64,000 nt of DNA. Source: Clostridia bacterium. Its GTDB lineage: Bacteria; Bacillota; Clostridia; UBA1381; UBA9506. The stretch's first letter is position 1. Every line of letters begins with the position of its first letter. Of this stretch, positions 1 through 8,178 are shown in pieces. The stretch is from contig JAFQJE010000007.1 in the NCBI GenBank assembly GCA_017415145.1, positions 1 through 64,000 of the forward strand, read 5' to 3'. Below the pieces are notes generated by a model, which was not told the origin of the DNA, made no database searches, and saw only the letters and a list, made by a program, of their open reading frames with translations. Both the position numbers and the translations under genes were made by a program.

Positions 1-46
1 AAATGTGGCGTTGTGCAACTCCGCCAGATAGCAAAGGAGAACAAAA

Positions 47-421
47 ATGACAGTAGGAATCGATACTTACGTTACCGTCGCAGAAGCCGACGAGTTTATT
101 AAACAGTATTACCCCGAATTTGACGATTTAGCGGTTGTTTGGGGTGTTTTAACAGAAAGGGAAAAGACGTCGTATTTATACACGTCATTACAGCAAATCG
201 AGGCTCTTGTTTTGCAAGGTAAGCCACTTGACCGAAATCAGCCTTTACAATTTCCGCGTATTAAATGCTTTAAGCCCGCAACGAAAGAAAACCCAACGAT
301 ACCTAATGAAGTTAAGGAAGCGCAAATCGAAAATGCGCTTGAACTACTTAATGCAGATTTAGGCGTACAACTTCTTTTCCGTTGTAGTAGCCGCAAGCCT
401 TGCATACTCTATGTCCCATAA
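47..421 (+). pseudogene. Truncated phage structural protein (DnaT-like / head-tail connector type)
   Basis: A good Shine-Dalgarno site (AAAGGAG near 34-40) precedes the ATG. The first ~100 residues (GIDTYVTVAEADEFIKQYY, later [14 protein letters not shown]) resemble the short virion proteins annotated as DnaT-like or head-tail connector proteins in Firmicute phages. The family is usually longer, about 150-190 residues. After about residue 105 the frame runs antisense into the 3' end of rpmF, so the last ~20 residues are not native and the gene is cut. No integrase or other phage gene is visible. The family name is inferred from general resemblance only; a prophage remnant or an assembly chimera are both possible. 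Confidence 0.5.
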
Positions 422-530
422 TAGGTTCGCCGCATTTAGGGCAGCTAATGAAACCGGGAATGCTGAGCTTCCAGTTAGCACGTCTTTTATCACGTCTTGC
501 CTGTGAGGTTTTTCTCTTAGGTACTGCCAT
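348..530 (-). CDS. rpmF: 50S ribosomal protein L32
   Basis: This 60-residue protein is a component of the large ribosomal subunit. It starts [21 protein letters not shown] and carries the four-cysteine zinc ribbon of L32 (CPKCGEP and CKACGYY). The ATG at 530 follows a strong AGGAGGTG site at 538-545. It lies 22 bp downstream of the YceD gene, the usual yceD-rpmF pair, and is probably transcribed from the promoter at 1086-1114. The last residues after GKEVV lie in the stretch shared with the truncated phage gene, so the exact C-terminus may not be native. Confidence 0.93.
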   Translation of the reverse strand: MAVPKRKTSQARRDKRRANWKLSIPGFISCPKCGEPIMGHRVCKACGYYNGKEVVRLNLH

Positions 531-552
531 GGTCTACACCTCCTGAATTTTA

Positions 553-1041
553 TCACTTAAAATTTTTTAATTTTTCCCAACGTGGATCTATTTCAAAAAA
601 GTCACAGTCACATTTGCCCTCATTTAAGTTTTTGCCACACTTGGGACAAAGACCCTGGCAGTTCTCACTGCACAAATACTTTGATGAAATGTTTAATAAT
701 ATGTTATTTGCTACGATTTCTCCAACGTCAATCTCTGTACCATCAAATATGATAACAGAATCTACGTCCTTATCTTCTTCAGTTCCTTCCTGAACCAAAG
801 TTTCGGAAAAATCAAAGCTAAGGGGCAAGGTTAATTCCGCAAGGCATCTTGCACAAGCAGTTTTAAGTTGACCGCTGACTAGTGCTGCTAACACCAACAC
901 ACCGCCTGAGCAGGTTATTTTTCCATCGATGGAAGCGTCAACCACTTCAACATCATACAAAAAGTCATTAACCTCAACTTTGCCACATACTGCGAGCTCG
1001 GCACCCTCTGTATTGACTATGGTGCTTACATCACATATCAT
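553..1041 (-). CDS. yceD: YceD/DUF177 family protein
   Basis: This 162-residue member of the YceD (DUF177) family has the characteristic central CARCL motif and a C-terminal cysteine cluster (CSENCQGLCPKCGKNL). The family is nearly always encoded just upstream of rpmF, as here, and is implicated in 23S rRNA accumulation and large-subunit biogenesis; its precise role is not settled. An upstream in-frame TTG at 1074 would add 11 residues. The ATG at 1041 is preferred because an AGGAAGG site (about 1053-1059) sits at the right distance. Confidence 0.88.
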   Translation of the reverse strand: MICDVSTIVNTEGAELAVCGKVEVNDFLYDVEVVDASIDGKITCSGGVLVLAALVSGQLKTACARCLAELTLPLSFDFSETLVQEGTEEDKDVDSVIIFDGTEIDVGEIVANNILLNISSKYLCSENCQGLCPKCGKNLNEGKCDCDFFEIDPRWEKLKNFK

Positions 1042-1085
1042 AGCGTCGCCGCCTTCCTGCATTGTAACCCACAATGCATTTATAT

Positions 1086-1114
1086 ATTATACCTATTTTT
1101 AGCATAATTGTCAA
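1086..1114 (-). promoter_or_regulatory. Sigma-A promoter of yceD-rpmF
   Basis: On the minus strand TTGACA (1109-1114) and TATAAT (1086-1091) are separated by exactly 17 bp. Both hexamers are perfect consensus, as expected for a ribosomal-protein transcript. Confidence 0.88.
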
Positions 1115-1143
1115 GCCGTTTTTTGCAAAAAGTTGAGCTTCAA

Positions 1144-1176
1144 GAAAAAAACGTATCGGGTTTTTCCCGATACGCC
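1144..1176 (-). terminator. Intrinsic terminator of rpmB
   Basis: CGTATCGGG pairs with CCCGATACG across a five-base loop (1152-1174). Read on the minus strand the hairpin is followed by a run of seven T. Confidence 0.85.
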
Positions 1177-1210
1177 TATTTCCTAAAAGTTTAGTTTTCA
1201 GAAACTATAA

Positions 1211-1399
1211 TTACATACTTCTTTCTACCTTGTTTGAACGAAGGCATCTTGAGCAAACGTGTAATGTCTTAGGTGTTCCGTTAACGATTGCTTTTACAGT
1301 TCTGATGTTAGGCTTCCAAGTTCTGTTACTTCTTCTGTGAGAATGGCTGACTTTTATACCAAATGTAACACCTTTTCCGCAAATTTCGCATTTTGCCAT
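1211..1399 (-). CDS. rpmB: 50S ribosomal protein L28
   Basis: This 62-residue large-subunit ribosomal protein shows CEICGKG at the N-terminus and the conserved core SHSHRRSNRTWKPNI, followed by CSRCLRS. The two CxxC pairs indicate the zinc-binding form of L28. The ATG at 1399 follows GGAGGTG about ten bases upstream. It is a single-gene unit with its own promoter at 1457-1485 and a terminator right after the gene. Confidence 0.95.
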   Translation of the reverse strand: MAKCEICGKGVTFGIKVSHSHRRSNRTWKPNIRTVKAIVNGTPKTLHVCSRCLRSNKVERSM

Positions 1400-1456
1400 A
1401 TATATGCACCTCCATTAAGTACTCGTTAAGAGCTGTTTTTCCAAACAGCAAACATT

Positions 1457-1485
1457 ATTATAACAGAAAAATTTCACAAATGCAA
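1457..1485 (-). promoter_or_regulatory. Sigma-A promoter of rpmB
   Basis: On the minus strand TTGCAT (1480-1485), a 17-bp spacer and TATAAT (1457-1462) lie about 60 bp before the rpmB start. Confidence 0.75.
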
Positions 1486-1508
1486 GCATTTTTTTCGCTT
1501 TTTCTAAT

Positions 1509-2669
1509 TTATTTTATCAAACGTGCTGAATACACACCCTCAACCTCACAAATTACGTCAATAATGGATTCATCTACGTCACTATCTATGTCCATCATTG
1601 TATATGCATTTTCCTTTTTGCTCTTATTTAACATATTAGCAATGTTAATGCCTTTATCTGATACAATCTTTGAAAGATTTGCAAGCATTGAAGGAATGTT
1701 TTTGTGCGTTACTGTGATTCTTGCTCCGCATTTGGGCATATCGCAATTGGGGAAGTTTACTGAATTTTTGATGTTGCCGTTTTCTAAGTAGTCCTTCAAT
1801 TCTTTAGCCGCCATTACCGCACAATTATCTTCAGATTCAGGAGTAGATGCTCCCAAGTGGGGAATCGCAACCACATTTTCCATAGAAAGTACCGCATCAG
1901 TGGGGAAATCGGTAACGTAACATGCCACTTTTCCCTCCTCTAAAGCTACTGCCATATGTGCATCATTAACTAATGTACCACGGGCAAAATTTAAGATTCT
2001 TACACCGGTTTTCATTTTAGCAAAGCTTTCCGAATTAATCATTCCTGCTGTTGTATCCGTTGCAGGAATGTGAAGTGTTATGTAATCACTTGCTTCATAT
2101 ACTTCGTCAAGCGAATTTGCATGGCGGATATTACTCTTTAATCTCCATGCACTTTCTACTGTTAAATAAGGGTCATATCCCACTACATTCATTCCCAGTG
2201 AAATAGCAGTATTTGCAACCATAGCACCAATAGCACCAAGTCCGATAACGCCCAAAGTTTTTCCGGCAATTTCAGGCCCCACATATGAACCCTTGCCTTT
2301 TTCTACGAGTTTTTCTACCTCTGCACCTTTGCCTGATAATGTCTTTGCCCATTCAATACCGTTTACAACCTTACGTGACGCAAGGAGCAAACCTAAAATA
2401 ACAAGCTCCTTTACAGCGTTTGCATTAGCACCGGGAGTATTGAATACCACAATACCCTTCTCAGTACAAGCATCAATAGGAATATTGTTCACGCCTGCAC
2501 CTGCACGGGCTACGCATTTTAAGCTTTCAGGCAATTCCATTTCATGCATTGAAAAACTTCTTAAAATAATACCATCAGGGTTTTTGCAATCATCAGAAAC
2601 CGCATAATTCTCCCCTAACTTTTCAATGCCGCAATTAGCTATTTTATTTAATGTTAAAACGTTATACAT
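1509..2669 (-). CDS. serA: D-3-phosphoglycerate dehydrogenase (short ACT form)
   Basis: This 386-residue enzyme oxidises 3-phosphoglycerate to 3-phosphohydroxypyruvate, the first step of serine synthesis. The D-2-hydroxyacid dehydrogenase fold shows the NAD motif GLGAIG at 143-148, catalytic Arg230 in NFARGT and His271 in PHLGAST. The C-terminal ~75 residues look like an ACT domain (ITVTHKNIPSMLANLSKIV), the usual site for serine feedback. The length fits the short form that lacks the ASB domain. It lies 14 bp downstream of serC, so the two form a serine-biosynthesis operon. Confidence 0.93.
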   Translation of the reverse strand: MYNVLTLNKIANCGIEKLGENYAVSDDCKNPDGIILRSFSMHEMELPESLKCVARAGAGVNNIPIDACTEKGIVVFNTPGANANAVKELVILGLLLASRKVVNGIEWAKTLSGKGAEVEKLVEKGKGSYVGPEIAGKTLGVIGLGAIGAMVANTAISLGMNVVGYDPYLTVESAWRLKSNIRHANSLDEVYEASDYITLHIPATDTTAGMINSESFAKMKTGVRILNFARGTLVNDAHMAVALEEGKVACYVTDFPTDAVLSMENVVAIPHLGASTPESEDNCAVMAAKELKDYLENGNIKNSVNFPNCDMPKCGARITVTHKNIPSMLANLSKIVSDKGINIANMLNKSKKENAYTMMDIDSDVDESIIDVICEVEGVYSARLIK

Positions 2670-2683
2670 TCTAAATACCCTCT

Positions 2684-3763
2684 TTATTTGTTTTCTGCCT
2701 CAAATTTCTTCATAAATTCTACTAACTTTTCTACTCCCTCTAAAGGCATTGCGTTATACATACTTGCACGCATACCGCCAACTGTTCTGTGACCTTTTAA
2801 GTTCACAAAGCCCGCCTCTTTTGATTCTTTTACAAACTTTGCGTCCAGTTCTTCATTGCCTGTAACAAAAGGAGCATTCATTAACGAACGGTCCTCTTTG
2901 GCTACTGTTCCACGAAACATTTCTGACGAATCAAGGAAATCGTATAAAATCTTTGCCTTTTTCTCGTTAATCTTCTGAATTGCCGCAACACCACCCTGTG
3001 CCTTTAACCATTCAAGCACAAGCTTCAACACGTAAATTGAATATGTAGGAGGTGTGTTATACATAGAACCATTTTTTGCGTGAATTTTGTAATCAAGCAT
3101 CGTGGGTGTACCCTCTAGCACATCTCCCAACAAGTCCTCACGTACAATTACCAATGTAACACCTGCAGGTCCTAAGTTTTTCTGAGCACCTGCAAAGAGC
3201 ATACCAAACTTTGAAACATCAATTTCTTCTGACATTACACATGATGAAATGTCTGCAATAATAGGTTTATCTGTATCGGGAAGCTCGGTAAATCGAGTTC
3301 CGTAAATTGTGTTGTTATAGCAGATATAGAAGTAATCCGCATCTTCCGAGAATGTACTCTTATCAAGCTTTGGTATGTATGAGAAAGTTTTGTCTGCAGA
3401 TGATGCAACTCTGTTTACTGTAATATATTTTTCCGCCTCTTCTGCCGCCTTTTTTGCCCATTGACCTGTTATAACGTAGTCCGCCTTTTTATTCTTTGTT
3501 CCAAAGTTTAAGGGAACCATAGCAAACTGTGTATGACCGCCGCCCTGCAAGAAAAGAACTTTATAATTATCGGGAACGTGCATCAACTCACGAACTAAGC
3601 TTTCTGCCCCCTCTATAATCGCTTCATAATCCTTGGAACGATGGCTCATTTCCATAACGGACATACCTGCATCTCCGTAATTTACCATCTCCGCCGCTGC
3701 TTTTTCTAAAACTTCAACAGGAAGCATAGAAGGGCCTGCCGAAAAATTATATACTCTATCCAT
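2684..3763 (-). CDS. serC: Phosphoserine aminotransferase
   Basis: This 359-residue PLP enzyme converts 3-phosphohydroxypyruvate and glutamate to phosphoserine, and can also act in pyridoxal phosphate synthesis. It has the family N-terminus (YNFSAGPSMLP), the GGGHTQF segment, and the PLP lysine at 195 in FAGAQKNLGPAG. The start ATG at 3763 has a GGAGGCG site. serC precedes serA and the pair has its own promoter at 3793-3821. No separate phosphoserine phosphatase gene is in the window. Confidence 0.94.
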   Translation of the reverse strand: MDRVYNFSAGPSMLPVEVLEKAAAEMVNYGDAGMSVMEMSHRSKDYEAIIEGAESLVRELMHVPDNYKVLFLQGGGHTQFAMVPLNFGTKNKKADYVITGQWAKKAAEEAEKYITVNRVASSADKTFSYIPKLDKSTFSEDADYFYICYNNTIYGTRFTELPDTDKPIIADISSCVMSEEIDVSKFGMLFAGAQKNLGPAGVTLVIVREDLLGDVLEGTPTMLDYKIHAKNGSMYNTPPTYSIYVLKLVLEWLKAQGGVAAIQKINEKKAKILYDFLDSSEMFRGTVAKEDRSLMNAPFVTGNEELDAKFVKESKEAGFVNLKGHRTVGGMRASMYNAMPLEGVEKLVEFMKKFEAENK

Positions 3764-3792
3764 AATCGCGCCTCCAAAAACATTATTTGTTT

Positions 3793-3821
3793 ATTATACT
3801 ACAATTTCGCCCAATAGTCAA
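3793..3821 (-). promoter_or_regulatory. Sigma-A promoter of serC-serA
   Basis: On the minus strand TTGACT (3816-3821), a 17-bp spacer and TATAAT (3793-3798) lie 30 bp before serC. No T-box or riboswitch is visible in this short leader. Confidence 0.8.
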
Positions 3822-3915
3822 CTAATCAAGGAGCTTTTTGTTAATAAAATATCAATAAAAATCCGTTAATCAACCCCTAGTGGATTTATAAATTTTTACT
3901 TATATGAATACAATA

Positions 3916-3944
3916 TTGTAATTCTAAAAAAAATGTGCTAAAAT
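3916..3944 (+). promoter_or_regulatory. Probable promoter of uppP
   Basis: TTGTAA (3916-3921), a 17-bp spacer and TAAAAT (3939-3944) end 18 bp before the uppP start. Confidence 0.6.
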
Positions 3945-3962
3945 TATGCGTGAGGTGTTTTT

Positions 3963-4775
3963 ATGTTAGATGTTTTGAAATCAATTATATTAGGTATCGT
4001 CGAAGGCATAACCGAATGGTTGCCCGTTTCCTCTACAGGTCATCTTATTCTGGTTAACAGATTTTTAGGCACAGACGAAGGTTTTTTTAATTCACAGATT
4101 TTTTTATATGTAATACAGTTGGGTGCAATTTTAGCTATTGCTACCATATACTTTAAAAAACTGAACCCCTTTGCTCTGTCAAAGACGAAAGAAGAAAAAT
4201 TACACACATGGCAGATGTGGTTTAAGGTGATAGTTGCCTGCCTGCCGGCTGCCATTGCAGGACTTTTGTTTAACGACTACATGGACTCAATCTCAACTCC
4301 TGTTTTAGTTTCTGCTATGCTTATCGTGTATGGCATCGCATTTATATTTATTGAAAAGAAAAATCGTACACCGAAGATAAACAGCATAAATGATTTAACC
4401 TACAAAACAGCACTTTTTATCGGGTTGTTCCAAGTGTTATCAATAATTCCCGGCACGTCAAGGTCAGGTGCTACCATTTTAGGTGCTATCATTTTAGGAA
4501 CTTCAAGAGTTGTTGCCGCTGAGTTTTCATTCTTTCTTGCAATCCCCATTATGTTCGGTGTAAGCTTTTTGAAGATTGTTACCAATGATTACGTTATGAC
4601 ACAAAACGAATGGATACTTTTGGCTGTTGCAATGATTGTATCCTATATCGTATCCGTAATTTCAGTAAAGTTTTTAACAAACTTCGTAAAAAAGCACGAT
4701 TTCAAGGTTTTCGGTATCTACAGGATAATCCTCGGTATTATTGTTATAGGTGCTGTAATTCTAAAATTAATATAG
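3963..4775 (+). CDS. uppP: Undecaprenyl-diphosphatase (BacA type)
   Basis: This 270-residue polytopic membrane enzyme dephosphorylates undecaprenyl pyrophosphate, recycling the lipid carrier for peptidoglycan. Both signature motifs are present: GIVEGITEWLPVSSTGH near residues 12-28 (catalytic Glu, Ser and His) and PGTSRSGAT near residue 160 (catalytic Arg). About eight hydrophobic segments are visible. The ATG at 3963 follows GTGAGGTG. It is a single gene with a promoter at 3916-3944 and a terminator immediately downstream. Enzymes of this family confer bacitracin tolerance when abundant. Confidence 0.95.
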   Translation: MLDVLKSIILGIVEGITEWLPVSSTGHLILVNRFLGTDEGFFNSQIFLYVIQLGAILAIATIYFKKLNPFALSKTKEEKLHTWQMWFKVIVACLPAAIAGLLFNDYMDSISTPVLVSAMLIVYGIAFIFIEKKNRTPKINSINDLTYKTALFIGLFQVLSIIPGTSRSGATILGAIILGTSRVVAAEFSFFLAIPIMFGVSFLKIVTNDYVMTQNEWILLAVAMIVSYIVSVISVKFLTNFVKKHDFKVFGIYRIILGIIVIGAVILKLI

Positions 4776-4783
4776 ACACTCAC

Positions 4784-4816
4784 AAAACCCTGCTCATGCA
4801 GGGTTTTATTTTTTTA
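4784..4816 (+). terminator. Terminator of uppP
   Basis: AAAACCCTGC pairs with GCAGGGTTTT around a four-base loop (4784-4807) and is followed by a T-rich run. Confidence 0.88.
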
Positions 4817-4824
4817 TAAAAATT

Positions 4825-4853
4825 AAAGGAAAAACAGAATTTTTGTCGAATAT
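4825..4853 (+). promoter_or_regulatory. Sigma-H-type promoter with overlapping Spo0A box, dnaG-rpoD
   Basis: AAAGGAAAA (4825-4833), 11 bp, then GTCGAATAT (4845-4853) fits the published sigma-H pattern RNAGGAWWW-N11-12-RNNGAATWW at every defined position. The same stretch contains TTTTGTCGAA (4841-4850), close to a Spo0A box (TGTCGAA core), and a TATAAT (4851-4856) without a good -35 at 17 bp. B. subtilis also has a sigma-H promoter in its dnaG-sigA operon. The assignment rests on pattern match only. Confidence 0.55.
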
Positions 4854-4885
4854 AATTTATAGAAGATATTTTAGGGGGTGATCAG

Positions 4886-6655
4886 GTGCCACGGTATTTA
4901 CAAAGCTCAATAGACGAAGTCCTCAACAGGTCGGATTTAGTAGATATTGCATCGGGCTATATAACCTTAAAGCGAAACGGTACTGACTTCGTAGGACTGT
5001 GCCCTTTTCACAGAGAAAAAACCCCTTCATTCCATATAAGTTCGGACAAGCAGTTGTTCTACTGTTTTGGTTGTAATTCAGGCGGTAACATTATAGATTT
5101 TGTGGGTAAAATCGAAAACCTTGATTTTGTTGATACTATAAAATTTTTGGCAGAACGTGCTGGCATAACTCTGGAAGAAGAAGTTTACAGTCCTGAAATT
5201 CAGGCACGCCATAACATGCGTGAAACAATTCTGAAAATGAATAAGTTAGCCGCCAAAAGGTACGTAGCAAATTTAGCAGGAGACGATGCCAAAGGTGCCC
5301 GAGAATATGCTTCCGGGCGGGGTTTAAAGCGTGAAACAATAAGTGCATTTGGCATAGGATATGCAAAAGACAGTTGGTCTGACCTGGTTGACTACTTAAA
5401 AGAAAACGGTTTTCGCAATGAAGATATTATCGAAGCTGGTCTTGCCGTCAAAAATGAAAAAGGTCATATCTACGACAAATTCAGAAATCGACTTATGTTT
5501 CCCATTATTGATGTAAGAGGAAATGTAATTGCTTTTTCAGGTCGCGCCCTGGGTGACAGTCCTGCAAAATATATGAATTCCCCAGAGACACCTGTTTTTC
5601 ATAAGGGCAGCAATATATTTGCCCTGAATCTTGCAAAACAGTACTCAGCAACAGATGGTCTTATTCTTGTTGAGGGAAATATGGACGCAGTGTCGCTCAA
5701 TGCTTTTGGTTTTCCAAATGCAGTAGCGGGTTTAGGAACGGCACTAACCGACCAACAGGCACAGCTTTTAAAACGATATGCTTCCGTTGTTTACATTTGC
5801 TATGACAACGACGAGGCAGGAGAAAAAGCAGCCAACAAAGCCATCGAAACCTTGTCTGCCGCAGGAATAAACTTAAAAATTTTATCCTACAGCGGTGCAA
5901 AGGACCCTGATGAATATTTAAAGAAAAAAGGTGCAGAGAGCTTTAAAAAAGTAATTTCATCAGCACTTTCCCCCACAGAGTATAAAATACTCAATCTCAG
6001 AAAAAAATATAATCTTGTCGAGACAAGTGATAAGGTGGAATTTATAAATGCTGCTGCCGAAATTCTGGCAGTCAATCCCAATGCTGTCGAAAGAGAAATC
6101 TATATCAAAAGAATCTCTTCAGAAACGGATATCTCTACCGACTCTATTACAGCTCAGGTAAACAAGATAATATATGATAAAAATCGAAAATCCTATAAAA
6201 AAGCAGAGCGAGAGGTACAGTCCACCCGAACAGAAACAAGGGTACAACGGGGAGAGACTCCACCTACCGCAACATATAAGGCTGAGCGGTTGCTCCTCAA
6301 TATTATGTTTTTTAATCTGTCGGCGTACAGGATTATAAGGTCAGAGCTTACTCAGGAAGAAATGACAGACAAAAATCACGCAAGGCTTTTTGAGGAAATT
6401 ATAAAATTCAGGGAATACAACGAGAATTCAGATGCGGGGATGTTTTTATCATCAATTCCACAGGATATCAAATCCTGCACTGCTGAAATTCTGTACAAAG
6501 AATATATAGGAGATGCAACGGTTGCTGCTAAAGATTTGATTGATAAAATCAAAAAGCAAAACTTTAAGGAAAAAATAAACAGACTTGCCAAAGAGGGCAA
6601 GGTTGATGAAATAAACAGACTTATTATGTCTAACCGAAAGGAGCAGTCAAATTGA
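4886..6655 (+). CDS. dnaG: DNA primase
   Basis: This 589-residue enzyme synthesises RNA primers at the replication fork. The N-terminal CHC2 zinc-binding domain shows Cys39, His42, Cys60 and Cys63 (CPFH and YCFGC). The catalytic core follows, with the TOPRIM motifs [12 protein letters not shown] near residue 260 and [13 protein letters not shown] near 308. The C-terminal ~150 residues match the position of the DnaB-binding domain and diverge more. The start is GTG at 4886 with an AGGGGGTGATCAG site. It overlaps rpoD by 4 bp (TTGA), which indicates translational coupling. Confidence 0.95.
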   Translation: MPRYLQSSIDEVLNRSDLVDIASGYITLKRNGTDFVGLCPFHREKTPSFHISSDKQLFYCFGCNSGGNIIDFVGKIENLDFVDTIKFLAERAGITLEEEVYSPEIQARHNMRETILKMNKLAAKRYVANLAGDDAKGAREYASGRGLKRETISAFGIGYAKDSWSDLVDYLKENGFRNEDIIEAGLAVKNEKGHIYDKFRNRLMFPIIDVRGNVIAFSGRALGDSPAKYMNSPETPVFHKGSNIFALNLAKQYSATDGLILVEGNMDAVSLNAFGFPNAVAGLGTALTDQQAQLLKRYASVVYICYDNDEAGEKAANKAIETLSAAGINLKILSYSGAKDPDEYLKKKGAESFKKVISSALSPTEYKILNLRKKYNLVETSDKVEFINAAAEILAVNPNAVEREIYIKRISSETDISTDSITAQVNKIIYDKNRKSYKKAEREVQSTRTETRVQRGETPPTATYKAERLLLNIMFFNLSAYRIIRSELTQEEMTDKNHARLFEEIIKFREYNENSDAGMFLSSIPQDIKSCTAEILYKEYIGDATVAAKDLIDKIKKQNFKEKINRLAKEGKVDEINRLIMSNRKEQSN

Positions 6656-7770
6656 CAGAGATAGAACAGAAATTATTAGATGCAATAGCAAGTTTAACAG
6701 CAAAAGGTAAAGCAAACGGCGTTATTACTTACAAAGAAATAACAGATGCTTTAGGTGATGTAGAATTAGAACCTGAACAAATTGAAAAAATTTACGAGGC
6801 ATTGGAGCATGAAGGCGTAGAAGTTGTTGCCGACATGGAAAAGGAACTGGAGAAAATTGAAGAAGAATTAGAGGATATCAAACCCTCCGAAGATATGGAC
6901 GTTGCCGCTGAAGTAATGGAAATATCAAGTGCTGAAGGCGTTTCAATTGACGACCATGTAAAGATGTACCTAAAAGAAATTGGTAAGGTCCCCCTTTTGG
7001 ACGCAGAAGAAGAAATGATTCTTGCAAAGCAAATGTCAGAGGGCGATGTAGAGGCAAGAAAGCGTTTGGCCGAGGCAAACCTCCGACTTGTTGTATCTAT
7101 CGCCAAAAGATATGTTGGTCGTGGTATGCTGTTTTTAGATCTTATTCAGGAAGGAAACCTCGGTCTTATTAAGGCCGTTGAAAAATTTGACTACTCAAAG
7201 GGATATAAGTTTAGTACCTACGCAACATGGTGGATTCGTCAGTCTATCACACGTGCAATCGCTGACCAGGCAAGAACAATCCGTATTCCTGTCCACATGG
7301 TAGAAACCATCAACAAGCTTATCCGTGTATCTCGTCAGTTGGTGCAAGAACTCGGTCGTGACCCCCATCCAAACGAAATTGCAAAAGAGCTTAATATGTC
7401 AATTGACAAGGTTCGCGAAATTATGAAAATCGCACAGGAACCAGTATCCTTAGAAACTCCTATCGGCGAAGAAGAAGACAGCCATTTAGGAGACTTCATT
7501 CCTGACGAGGATGCTCCTGCACCCTCGGAGGCCGCTTCATTTATGTTATTAAAAGAGCAGTTAAGCAATGTTTTAGATACCCTTTCTCCCAGAGAAGCAA
7601 TGGTGTTAAAACTCCGCTTTGGCTTGGAAGACGGCAGAGCAAGAACCTTAGAAGAGGTTGGTAAAGAGTTTGACGTAACAAGAGAGCGTATCAGACAGAT
7701 TGAGGCTAAAGCTTTACGTAAGCTTCGCCATCCGTCAAGAAGTAAAAAATTAAAGGACTATTTGGAGTAA
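6652..7770 (+). CDS. rpoD: RNA polymerase primary sigma factor
   Basis: This 372-residue housekeeping sigma factor has an acidic N-terminal region 1.1, region 1.2 ([19 protein letters not shown]), region 2 with [14 protein letters not shown] for -10 recognition and melting, region 3, and region 4.2 with the [20 protein letters not shown] helix-turn-helix for -35 recognition. The start is a TTG at 6652 inside the dnaG stop, with AAAGGAG at 6637-6643. The dnaG-rpoD order is the core of the conserved macromolecular synthesis operon. A structured repeat element begins 2 bp after the stop. Confidence 0.96.
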   Translation: MTEIEQKLLDAIASLTAKGKANGVITYKEITDALGDVELEPEQIEKIYEALEHEGVEVVADMEKELEKIEEELEDIKPSEDMDVAAEVMEISSAEGVSIDDHVKMYLKEIGKVPLLDAEEEMILAKQMSEGDVEARKRLAEANLRLVVSIAKRYVGRGMLFLDLIQEGNLGLIKAVEKFDYSKGYKFSTYATWWIRQSITRAIADQARTIRIPVHMVETINKLIRVSRQLVQELGRDPHPNEIAKELNMSIDKVREIMKIAQEPVSLETPIGEEEDSHLGDFIPDEDAPAPSEAASFMLLKEQLSNVLDTLSPREAMVLKLRFGLEDGRARTLEEVGKEFDVTRERIRQIEAKALRKLRHPSRSKKLKDYLE

Positions 7771-7772
7771 TT

Positions 7773-7975
7773 AAGCTGGCAAAAATAGTGCATAACCGTT
7801 CAAAACAATATTACAATATTAGTCGTAAACATATGAAGACACTCAGCACTGAGTGTCTTTTTATTTTATGTTTTGAACTTAAACAAACCGTACCACTCGG
7901 CGTACCTATGTACGCCTTCGGGGCACACCCCTACGGGTTAGGTTTGTTTATTCTGCATCTATTTTTTCTCAGCTT
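7773..7975 (+). repeat. Structured dispersed element, copy 1 (after rpoD)
   Basis: This ~203-nt element consists of nested stems. P1 is AAGCTG 7773-7778 / CAGCTT 7970-7975, and P1b is AAAAATAG 7781-7788 / CTATTTTT 7959-7966. P2 is GTTCAAAACA 7798-7807 / TGTTTTGAAC 7869-7878; it encloses a small hairpin near 7807-7820 and a terminator hairpin (7836-7859, then five T). P3 is AAACAAACC 7881-7889 / GGTTTGTTT 7941-7949; it encloses GGCGTAC-ctat-GTACGCC (7899-7916) and ACCC-ctac-GGGT. The layout recurs at 33693, 51704 and 56552. An open frame at 7788-7979 inside it is not a gene. Confidence 0.85.
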
Positions 7976-7999
7976 GTGACACGTTTTGTGGCACTTTGT

Positions 8000-8088
8000 T
8001 TCGTCGAATTTTGTCAAATGCGTCAACTGTGCGTTTTCCACTGAAGCATATTCCATTTACTGGAAATCAACTGCCATTTTTTGGAAAA
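8000..8088 (+). promoter_or_regulatory. Candidate Spo0A boxes and inverted repeats upstream of spo0A
   Basis: TTCGTCGAAT (8000-8009) and TTTTGTCAAA (8009-8018) resemble the Spo0A box (core TGTCGAA) with one or two mismatches. Downstream are TTCCA-tttac-TGGAA (8051-8065) and TTTTCCA 8034-8040 / TGGAAAA 8082-8088, which form nested inverted repeats just before the promoter. Autoregulation of spo0A is known in bacilli; here it is inferred. Confidence 0.4.
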
Positions 8089-8094
8089 ATTCCC

Positions 8095-8123
8095 TTGAAT
8101 TTTACAAAATACAAGAGTATAAT
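8095..8123 (+). promoter_or_regulatory. Sigma-A promoter of spo0A
   Basis: TTGAAT (8095-8100), a 17-bp spacer and TATAAT (8118-8123) lie 55 bp before the ATG. No convincing sigma-H pattern was found in this stretch. Confidence 0.7.
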
Positions 8124-8178
8124 TGAATTATAGTAATTGTAAATTATTTCCAATTTCAAAACAATCAGGAGGATAAAA

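Noticed and set aside
7773-7975. The four-copy element as ordinary intrinsic terminators
   Set aside because: A terminator hairpin is only one of at least five stems, and the surrounding stems covary and continue well past the T-run.
7788-7979. Small plus-strand frame after rpoD
   Set aside because: It lies within structured element copy 1, has no ribosome-binding site, and is not conserved in the other copies.
8044-8100. Sigma-H promoter for spo0A
   Set aside because: GGAAAAAT and GAATTTT are present but only about 12 bp apart, too close for the sigma-H spacing.
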